Part shown: piece by piece, positions 14,921 through 20,811 of the stretch
Numbering within the stretch: position 1 is the stretch's first letter
Layout: every line of letters starts with the position of its first letter
Position numbers and translations under genes: made by a program
Source: Methanothrix sp.
GTDB lineage: Archaea > Halobacteriota > Methanosarcinia > Methanotrichales > Methanotrichaceae
DNA: 20,811 bases
Direction of reading: 5' to 3'
Assembly (NCBI GenBank): GCA_003162615.1
Contig: PMNG01000104.1
Span: 1-20,811, forward strand
The notes under the pieces: model-generated
Told to the model about the DNA's origin: nothing
Seen by the model: only the letters and a program-made list of their open reading frames with translations
The model's database searches: none

Positions 14921-16957
14921 ATGCGCGGTAAGACTACAAAACTCTTGGAATCTGATATAGTTGGTCAGGCAGTCAAGGATGCATTCCTCAAGCTCGATCC
15001 CCGCGTCCAGTGGCGCAATTTGGTGATGTTTGTAGTGGAGATCGGAGCGTTCCTGACTACACTGATAGCCTTGGGCGACGTACTCACTGGAGGAAACTTC
15101 AAGTTCGATATACAGATCGGCATCTGGCTCTGGTTCACTGTGCTCTTCGCAAACTTCTCCGAGGCTCTGGCAGAAGGTCGAGGCAAGGCCCAAGCCGAAA
15201 GTTTGCGAATGGCCCGAAGCGAGGCCCTGGCCAACAGGCTGCGGCACGACGGGAGCATTGAGCAGATCCCAGCATTGGACCTTCGCAAAGGCGATCTGTT
15301 TGTTGTGAACAATGGCGAAATCATACCCGGCGACGGTGAAATAACAGAAGGGACCGCCCTGGTGGACGAATCAGCCGTAACCGGCGAGTCTGCTCCAGTC
15401 GTCCGTGAGCCGGGCAGTACACTTCGTGGCGTTACAGGCGGGACCAAGGTCATATCCGGAAAGATCACCGCCCGAGTAACAGCGGAACCTGGTGAGACAT
15501 TCCTTGACCAGATGATCTCAATGGTCGAGAACGCCAAGCGTCAGAAGACTCCTAACGAGCGGGCACTGGAGATTCTGCTCATAGGGATGACTGCCATATT
15601 CCTCATCGTTGTAGGCACCCTGGTGCCCTTTGCGAACTATGTAGGGGTGGGCATAAGTATTGTCGTGCTGGTGTCTCTGCTTGTCTGCCTAATACCAACA
15701 ACAATCGGCGGCCTCCTGCCAGCCATTGGAATTGCCGGTATGGAGCGGCTGCTGCAGAACAACGTCATAGCTCTGAGCGGCAGAGGTGTGGAAGCCTCAG
15801 GGAACGTGGACCTGGTGCTGATGGATAAGACCGGCACAATTACTCTAGGCAACAGAATGGCCACCGAGTTCATACCCGCAAAGGGAGTGACAGGAGAAGA
15901 GATCGCCAAGGCTGCAATGCTGTCATCCCTGGCGGACGATACTCCTGAGGGTCACAGCATTGTAGAACTGTGCAAACAGGTTCTGGGAATCAGGGGTCGT
16001 GATATCAGACCGGAAAAGGGAACGACCTTCGTACCCTTCAGCCCGATGACCCGCATGAGCGGAATAAACATAGGTGGCGTTCAGATCAGAAAAGGATCAG
16101 CGGAGGCCATAGACAATCTCTTAAAAACCATGGGTCTATCCACCCCCGATGATGTAAAAACTGCTGTTGACAGTATTGCCAGGGAGGGCGGGACTCCCCT
16201 TGTTGTAGTCGAAGGCATTAAAGTTCTGGGAGCTATCAGGCTGAAGGATGTCATAAAGGAGGGAATCAGAGAGCGGTTAAGTAACATGCGAAAGTTAGGT
16301 ATACGGTTCGTCATGATCACGGGGGACAACCCGGTAACGGCCGCAGCCATAGCCGCAGAGGCTGGCATTGACGACTTCATGGCCCAGGCACTCCCGGCGT
16401 TCAAGTTGAATGCCATCCGCAGATACCAGAAGGACGGCCACATGGTGGCTATGATCGGAGACGGTACAAACGATGCTCCGGCTCTGGCTCAGGCCGACCT
16501 TGCAGTGGCCATGAACGCCGGAACTCAGGCTGCCAGGGAGGCGGCCAACATGATCGACCTCGACTCCAACCCGGCCAAGCTGCTGGACATCGTCGAGATC
16601 GGCAAGCAGCTACTGATGACCAGGGGGGCTTTGACCACATTTTCTGTGGCCAACGACGTTTCCAAGTACTTCGCCATCCTTCCGGCCGTATTCGCCGCCT
16701 CCTATCCACAGTTGGAGGTTTTGAATATCATGGGGTTATCCACCCCAACCAGTGCGATATTGTCGGCAGTCATCTTCAATGCCCTCATAATTCCTGCATT
16801 GATACCTCTGGCGATAAAAGGAATCAGCTATCGTGCAGCCACAACCGAATCGCTGCTTCGGTACAACCTCATAGTCTACGGTCTGGGCGGACTGCTCATA
16901 CCTTTCATTGGAATCAAGCTGGTGGACATCTTGGTAGTGTTCCTGCACCTGGAGTGA
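14921..16957 (+). CDS. kdpB: K+-transporting ATPase subunit B (P-type ATPase)
   Basis: This 678-residue catalytic subunit hydrolyses ATP to drive K+ uptake. It has the actuator TGES loop (154-157), the phosphorylation motif DKTGT at 302-306, the unwound span with LIPTTIGGLLPAIGIAGM, the hinge GDGTNDAPALAQADLA, and the C-terminal membrane block KYFAILPAVFAASYPQ. All catalytic residues are present and length is normal. AGGAGG precedes the ATG, 12 bases after kdpA. Confidence 0.97.
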   Translation: MRGKTTKLLESDIVGQAVKDAFLKLDPRVQWRNLVMFVVEIGAFLTTLIALGDVLTGGNFKFDIQIGIWLWFTVLFANFSEALAEGRGKAQAESLRMARSEALANRLRHDGSIEQIPALDLRKGDLFVVNNGEIIPGDGEITEGTALVDESAVTGESAPVVREPGSTLRGVTGGTKVISGKITARVTAEPGETFLDQMISMVENAKRQKTPNERALEILLIGMTAIFLIVVGTLVPFANYVGVGISIVVLVSLLVCLIPTTIGGLLPAIGIAGMERLLQNNVIALSGRGVEASGNVDLVLMDKTGTITLGNRMATEFIPAKGVTGEEIAKAAMLSSLADDTPEGHSIVELCKQVLGIRGRDIRPEKGTTFVPFSPMTRMSGINIGGVQIRKGSAEAIDNLLKTMGLSTPDDVKTAVDSIAREGGTPLVVVEGIKVLGAIRLKDVIKEGIRERLSNMRKLGIRFVMITGDNPVTAAAIAAEAGIDDFMAQALPAFKLNAIRRYQKDGHMVAMIGDGTNDAPALAQADLAVAMNAGTQAAREAANMIDLDSNPAKLLDIVEIGKQLLMTRGALTTFSVANDVSKYFAILPAVFAASYPQLEVLNIMGLSTPTSAILSAVIFNALIIPALIPLAIKGISYRAATTESLLRYNLIVYGLGGLLIPFIGIKLVDILVVFLHLE

Positions 16958-16961
16958 GAAG

Positions 16962-17555
16962 ATGAACAAGAATGAGATCATCCGAGAAGCCAAGACCTGT
17001 GTGCTGCTATTCGCCCTGGTGTGTTTGCTCAGCCTGGCCTTTCCGTTCTTCGTAACCTTTGTGGCCGAGAACACAATGCCCTATCAGGCTCATGGGAGCT
17101 TGATTTACATAAACGGCACTCTTGTTGGTTCAGAGCTGATAGGCCAGAACTTCAGCAGTCCAGGCTACTTCCACAGCCGGCCCTCGGCTGTTGACTACAA
17201 CGGTAGCAACTCCGGCGGCAGTAACCTCGGACCTACCAGTGCCAAGCTGATGGAAGAGGTGCGACAGAGGGTCGAGAAGGTCAGGCAGGAGAACAACCTG
17301 TCAGCCAATGCCACAGTGCCTGCCGATCTGGTCCTGGCATCGGGAAGCGGCTTGGACCCGGACATCAGCCCAGCGAGCGCTCTGCTTCAGGTTCAGCGCG
17401 TGGCTAAAGTGCGAGGACTTTCTGAATCGAAGGTTAAGACGCTGGTCGAGGAGCGTATTGAGGGGCTTCAGTTTGGCCTATTCGGGCAGGAAAGGGTCAA
17501 TGTGCTCAAACTGAACATTGCCCTGGATGAACTGGCCAGAGGGAGCAAACGATGA
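16962..17555 (+). CDS. kdpC: K+-transporting ATPase subunit C
   Basis: This 197-residue accessory subunit has one N-terminal span (about 11-33) and an exposed domain with the family signatures GSELIGQNFSSPGYFHSRPS, GGSNLGPTS and LASGSGLDPDISP, followed by the C-terminal VNVLKLNIALDEL. It starts four bases after kdpB. No kdpD/kdpE genes follow. The 197 bases to the next gene contain only a 22-codon frame overlapping the stop (ATGA at 17552), which I do not regard as a gene. Confidence 0.95.
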   Translation: MNKNEIIREAKTCVLLFALVCLLSLAFPFFVTFVAENTMPYQAHGSLIYINGTLVGSELIGQNFSSPGYFHSRPSAVDYNGSNSGGSNLGPTSAKLMEEVRQRVEKVRQENNLSANATVPADLVLASGSGLDPDISPASALLQVQRVAKVRGLSESKVKTLVEERIEGLQFGLFGQERVNVLKLNIALDELARGSKR

Positions 17556-17776
17556 AGGTTGGGAGGCATGGGCACCTTTCAATAAAAAGGCTAGGAAGAA
17601 AAGCAGCCAGAGGGAGATGAAGAATACTCAATAGAGTGCGCTCAGGAAGGCAGGCGAGCCAATGCAATCCTGGATATCGATCTCCTGCCGATCTACTTCC
17701 CTAAGTTTCGACCATAACTTGCAGACCCATTCATAGACCTGGATTGTAACAATTGGGCTCAAGTTTCGGATTTGTG

Positions 17777-19003
17777 ATGAGAGTGATTAACCCGAACTTC
17801 AACGCAACGGACATGACCTTCATGTTGGTCGCGACGACTCTGGTCATGGTGATGACCCCAGGGCTAGCACTGTTCTATGGAGGGCTCGTCGGCAAGAAGA
17901 ACGCGATAGCCATCATGATGCAAAGCTTCGTTGCCATGGGCCTTTCCACCGTCCTCTGGGTCGTCGTGGGCTATTCCCTGTGCTTCAGCGGCGACTTCCA
18001 TGGGGTTCTCGGCGACCTCCATAACGCATTCCTCCTGAACATCTCAGCCGATACACCGTCGCCTGTCAGCCAAGCCCTGCCCCTTTACATATTCCTGTCC
18101 TACCAGTTGATGGTCGTCGTCATCACGCCGCCCTTGATCACGGGTGCCTTCACCAACCGTGTGAGATTCAAGGGATACCTCTTGTTCCTGACCCTGTGGC
18201 AGCTGTTCATCTACTATCCGATATGCCATATGGTTTGGGGCGGTGGGATCTTGCAGCAGTGGGGCGTCAAGGACTTCGGAGGCGGTATCGTCGTCCATGC
18301 CATTGCAGGCATGAGTGCCTTGGCCATAGTCATGTACCTTGGGCCCAGGAAGTTCAAGGACAATCCCCACAGCATCCCCCTCGTGGCAATTGGCATGTCC
18401 ATATTGTGGTTCGGATGGTTCGGGTTCACGGCCGGGAACGCCTTTGCAATGAACGATGTCGCGATCCTTGCCTTCCTCAACACCGCCATAGCTGGCGGTT
18501 TCGCCTCCTTCGTATGGATGATAATGGACTTCGGTTATGACGGAAAGTTCAAGCTCGTCGGGTTCCTCACGGGCGGCCTTGCGGGCCTGATCGTCATCAC
18601 GCCGGCGGCTGGTTATATTACCCCACAGGCCGCGATGGTACTGGGCATTGCTGCAGGGTTCATCTGTTACATGGCCATAAGGTTCAAGAACAGCCGTAAA
18701 TGGGATGATGCCCTCGATGTCTGGGGCGTCCACGGCATTGGCGGATTCTTGGGGATCGTCCTCTTAGGGGTCTTCAGCACCCTGTCCGTCAACAAGGCCG
18801 GGGTCGATGGCCTGCTATACGGCAACCCGAAGTTCTTTGGCATCGAGTTCGGTGCTGTAGCCTTAGCATCGGTCTATGCCTTCTTCATTACCTATGCGAT
18901 CTTCTTTGTCCTGGGCAAGGTCATGACCGTGCATACCTCAAAGAAGACCGAAGAGCAAGGACTCGACCAAAAGTACCATGGGGAATCGGCTTACGGCGAG
19001 TAA
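17777..19003 (+). CDS. amt: Ammonium transporter (Amt family)
   Basis: This 408-residue, eleven-span ammonium channel starts at the ATG at 17777 (GGA nearby); a TTG at 17753 would add eight residues. Numbering here is from the ATG. Retained are His174 and His319 of the pore twin-His pair (VVH, WGVHG), Asp166, Trp154 in VWGGG, and Phe217 in WFGF. The outer ammonium site differs from E. coli AmtB: Phe107 is replaced by Val113 and Ser219 by Asn221. The C-terminal tail GLDQKYHGESAY matches the regulatory tail that couples subunits. No PII (glnK) gene is adjacent, unlike many archaeal amt loci. No clear promoter was seen. Confidence 0.93.
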   Translation: MRVINPNFNATDMTFMLVATTLVMVMTPGLALFYGGLVGKKNAIAIMMQSFVAMGLSTVLWVVVGYSLCFSGDFHGVLGDLHNAFLLNISADTPSPVSQALPLYIFLSYQLMVVVITPPLITGAFTNRVRFKGYLLFLTLWQLFIYYPICHMVWGGGILQQWGVKDFGGGIVVHAIAGMSALAIVMYLGPRKFKDNPHSIPLVAIGMSILWFGWFGFTAGNAFAMNDVAILAFLNTAIAGGFASFVWMIMDFGYDGKFKLVGFLTGGLAGLIVITPAAGYITPQAAMVLGIAAGFICYMAIRFKNSRKWDDALDVWGVHGIGGFLGIVLLGVFSTLSVNKAGVDGLLYGNPKFFGIEFGAVALASVYAFFITYAIFFVLGKVMTVHTSKKTEEQGLDQKYHGESAYGE

Positions 19004-19022
19004 GCGAATCAGGGAGAAAAGA

Positions 19023-19163
19023 ATGCTAACGCCGATTATCCGACTAATTGAGCTTTGGAATTTGCAGGATATGCATCATGGACGAGAGCAACGGAGCATC
19101 CTACATATCACTCTTCTTGAATTTAGATTATTTAAGGCGAGGGAGGTAAAAGTCAATGGCTAA
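19023..19163 (+). CDS. Doubtful 46-codon frame between amt and the zinc-finger gene
   Basis: The frame has GGGAG about seven bases before its ATG and overlaps the start of the next gene by eight bases. The product (MLTPIIRLIELWNL, then basic and His-rich) has no recognisable family. A TATA-like TTAGATTATTTAAGG (about 19122-19136) inside it probably serves the zinc-finger gene. It is listed only as a possibility. Confidence 0.2.
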   Translation: MLTPIIRLIELWNLQDMHHGREQRSILHITLLEFRLFKAREVKVNG

Positions 19164-19296
19164 AATGAATCAGGAAGAGTTCAAATGCCCGATTTGTGGC
19201 CAGACATTCTTCACGAAGATGTTTCTTAACGAACACGCCAAGATTCGGCATAAAAGAAGCAGGTACAGACCGAGTCTCGAAAACGCTAAAGCTTAA
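19156..19296 (+). CDS. 46-residue C2H2 zinc-finger protein
   Basis: The protein is almost one classical zinc finger: CPICGQTFFTKMFLNEHAKI with ligands Cys11, Cys14, His27 and His32 (C-x2-C-x12-H-x4-H), then a basic tail KRSRYRP. A perfect GGAGGT at 19142-19147 lies eight bases before the ATG, and a TATA-like element lies about 20 to 35 bases upstream. It probably binds nucleic acid; partner and target are unknown. Single-finger miniproteins of this kind are known in archaea. Confidence 0.75.
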   Translation: MAKMNQEEFKCPICGQTFFTKMFLNEHAKIRHKRSRYRPSLENAKA

Positions 19297-19335
19297 TTTA
19301 TGGAAAAGAGGCATGTTATAGAGGAGAAATAAAAG

Positions 19336-19854
19336 ATGGACAAAATATTCATGTTCGTGTTGGCAGCCTTCCTAGCGACTAGTTTGAACTGTTGCATGGC
19401 AGCGACGCATACTGCCGATATAGGGAAATTCAATATACAGGTGATGAGCGATGAGGCCGTAGAAATCAATGACCAGTTTGCTCCGACTACGTACCCCGAC
19501 TTCACCGCCGATCTTGTTGATATGTGGGTAGGCAATGATTTGTTTGAGATGATTATCGGGGATTACGGCTCCAGCACAAATGTGTCAGAAGATGCGCTGG
19601 TACATGCAATCAAAACATTTTATCCATCGGAGAATGCAAAAGCGAAATCCTGGGATTATGTAGATGTTGGAGGCCAGAAGGGGTTCATTGCTAATGTCCA
19701 GGTTACTGCAAGCATACCCCAGTTTGAGATTACTTATTCTCCGGATGCCTCTAACAATCAAGGAACAATAATCGTAGCGATTACAGCCTATACAGCGGAT
19801 AAGAAGAAGGTTGAGGATGTGCTAAAGACCCTCAAGATTTATCGTTCCAGCTAG
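19336..19854 (+). CDS. Secreted hypothetical protein
   Basis: This 172-residue protein has a signal peptide MDKIFMFVLAAFLATSLNCC (cleavage probably after CMAA). The exported domain of about 145 residues alternates strands and helices and ends in a helix KKKVEDVLKTLKIYRSS. The layout recalls DcrB/PsbP-like folds, but I see no diagnostic motif. GAGGAG precedes the ATG by about nine bases. It follows the zinc-finger gene after 39 bases and may share its transcript. Confidence 0.65.
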   Translation: MDKIFMFVLAAFLATSLNCCMAATHTADIGKFNIQVMSDEAVEINDQFAPTTYPDFTADLVDMWVGNDLFEMIIGDYGSSTNVSEDALVHAIKTFYPSENAKAKSWDYVDVGGQKGFIANVQVTASIPQFEITYSPDASNNQGTIIVAITAYTADKKKVEDVLKTLKIYRSS

Positions 19855-19942
19855 TTCACCGTCAAAAGGTCACTAATGATTGCTGTATGTCCCCCTTCTC
19901 CCGGGTCCTTTTTCAATAGACTCGCAAAGCCGCTCACCGTTA

Positions 19943-20138
19943 GCAGAGGAGAAGAGGTCTAGAATCCTGGTTGATGGAGAGTTACAAGATTCCAAGCTAA
20001 TGACCGAGAAGGCTAAACTATGGAGGGGCTCCGGTAGCCATCAAGCTCATAGAACTGCAAACTCTAGCAGAGATTGCCAGAGAGAAGAACCTCATAATAG
20101 TTACTCCATCAGATGATGTGAGCACAGGCAATCGGTGA
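19943..20138 (+). pseudogene. 3' remnant of a stomatin-like SPFH (band 7) protein gene
   Basis: The frame at 19943 gives AEEKRSRILVDGELQDSKLM, and the next frame gives IKLIELQTLAEIAREKNLII followed by VTPS and a stop at 20136-20138. Together these match the conserved C-terminal end of archaeal/bacterial slipins (AEREKRARI...GELQ...RELQTLAEIAREKN..V.P). A frame change lies between about 20025 and 20037. The N-terminal membrane anchor and most of the SPFH domain are missing upstream, so this is a 5'-deleted, frameshifted pseudogene. Confidence 0.7.
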
Positions 20139-20143
20139 ATTGG

Positions 20144-20302
20144 ATGACAGACATTAAGCCTCACAGGCACTGCATAGTTTGCGGCAATGCCATAGTCGAG
20201 GGGATCGTATGTGATGAGCTTTGCGAATCCAAGTTAAATTCATCTCGGAGACGACAGCAGCTAATGTTTATGGCTCTTCGCTGTTTCATGTGGGTAAATT
20301 GA
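20144..20302 (+). pseudogene. Truncated zinc-ribbon protein (DUF2116-like)
   Basis: The 52 residues begin MTDIKPHRHCIVCGNAIVEG and carry C-x2-C-x9-C-x3-C (Cys10, 13, 23, 27), the pattern of small archaeal zinc-ribbon proteins that continue into a membrane span. Here the chain stops at RRRQQLMFMALRCFMWVN, inside what should be the span, so it is probably truncated. GGTGA at 20134-20138 overlaps the stop of the slipin remnant. It could still make a soluble zinc-ribbon peptide. Confidence 0.55.
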
Positions 20303-20436
20303 ATTCAAGTTTTCCTGTCCGAAGATAAATAGTAATAATAGTACGTGTTTAGCTCCCCCAGAATCGCTCGCTTGATGCTGTTTCGAGTTAACGAATACGT
20401 GCTCACCAATAACTTGCGCCAGAATGAAAAACATTA

Positions 20437-20811
20437 TCAATAGACGAAGTTACTTGGAATTTGCTCTCTATAACTGGTCACCTGAGATGTCACCAACTGG
20501 GTTTGTTGATGCTGATTGAGGTGAGCTAAACACATACTAATAATAAAATTTTTAGTTGACCTAAAGCCTCTTGCACTATCCTTAGCCGCCTGAATGAGGC
20601 TGTTAGTTCCTTCCAAGATACCATTATTGATTTTGGTTTTAATATAATTAGTTATACCATTCCAGTGCTGCTTCATGGTTTTAGCGCAATCAATTACAGG
20701 ATTGAGTCTACTATGTGTTGCCCAGAAATACCAGCGTTTGAGGTAATCTTCCGCAGAAAGCGGGTTTTCATAATTCCAGAAATCGCGAAGAGCCAGTTTG
20801 ATGTTATACGC
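20437..20811 (-). mobile_element. ISL3-family transposase, C-terminal part, cut by window edge
   Basis: The minus-strand frame is open from 20811 to a TGA at 20437-20439, giving the last 124 residues. GILEGTNSLIQAAKDSARGF (close to the C-terminus) followed by RSTKNFI is the characteristic end of ISL3-type DDE transposases, and the preceding YLKRWYFWATHSRLNPVI also fits. The 5' part lies outside the window. No terminal inverted repeat or target duplication could be identified between 20303 and 20436. The flanking genes on the left are truncated. Confidence 0.85.

Noticed and set aside
17552..17620. 22-codon frame overlapping the kdpC stop
   Set aside because: Very basic composition, no family, and no conserved kdp gene of that size is known at this position.
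18044..18733. 229-codon minus-strand frame inside amt
   Set aside because: Antisense to a clearly conserved transporter, with no start signals.
20303..20436. Search for the terminal inverted repeat of the ISL3 element
   Set aside because: The other end is outside the window, so no inverted match can be tested and no repeat is claimed.

Overview
The window looks like a chromosomal segment of a methanogenic archaeon, most likely of the Methanothrix (Methanosaeta) type. That placement is an inference from several things: a two-domain Cdc48/VAT ATPase, a CofE-type F420 gamma-glutamyl ligase, an archaeal dihydropteroate synthase homologue beside it, TATA-type promoters with GGAGG ribosome sites, GTG/TTG starts, and small archaeal zinc-ribbon and winged-helix proteins. 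No rRNA, tRNA or CRISPR array is visible.

Layout. Positions 1-1520 are a gene-poor, decayed zone: a frame-broken remnant (1-285), a small winged-helix regulator on the minus strand (439-696), and a secreted protein on the minus strand broken by one frameshift (1015-1517). A TATA box and a palindrome precede cdc48 (1859-4027), which ends in a clear hairpin. From 4136 to 12054 all genes lie on the plus strand and are closely packed or overlapping: a Cys-rich small protein, a zinc-type ABC importer (lipoprotein, ATPase, permease), a surface-anchored beta-rich protein with an ABC-2 exporter pair, a dihydropteroate synthase homologue with a displaced accessory domain, and a CofE ligase fused in frame to a complete cytidine deaminase.

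A long AT-rich control region (12055-12914) follows. It carries four copies of a three-armed motif (ATGAA-N3-TTCAT, then ATGAA or ATGAT 20 bases after the motif start). These are arranged as two pairs about 248 bases apart, upstream of a strong TATA box. Downstream are a possible 12-codon leader, an unlisted 54-residue membrane miniprotein, and kdpA, kdpB and kdpC, the high-affinity K+ uptake ATPase. No kdpD/kdpE sensor pair is present in the window, so the repeat array is the best visible candidate for control of the operon.

After kdp come an Amt ammonium transporter without a neighbouring glnK, a 46-residue C2H2 zinc-finger protein, and a secreted hypothetical protein. The right edge is decayed: a 5'-truncated, frameshifted stomatin-like (SPFH) 3' end, a truncated zinc-ribbon protein, and the C-terminal part of an ISL3-family transposase running off the window.

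The main theme is ion and nutrient uptake (Zn, K, ammonium) plus cofactor synthesis (methanopterin, F420). The most unusual items are the CofE-cytidine deaminase fusion, the permuted dihydropteroate synthase, the duplicated operator array before kdp, and the altered selectivity-filter segment in KdpA.
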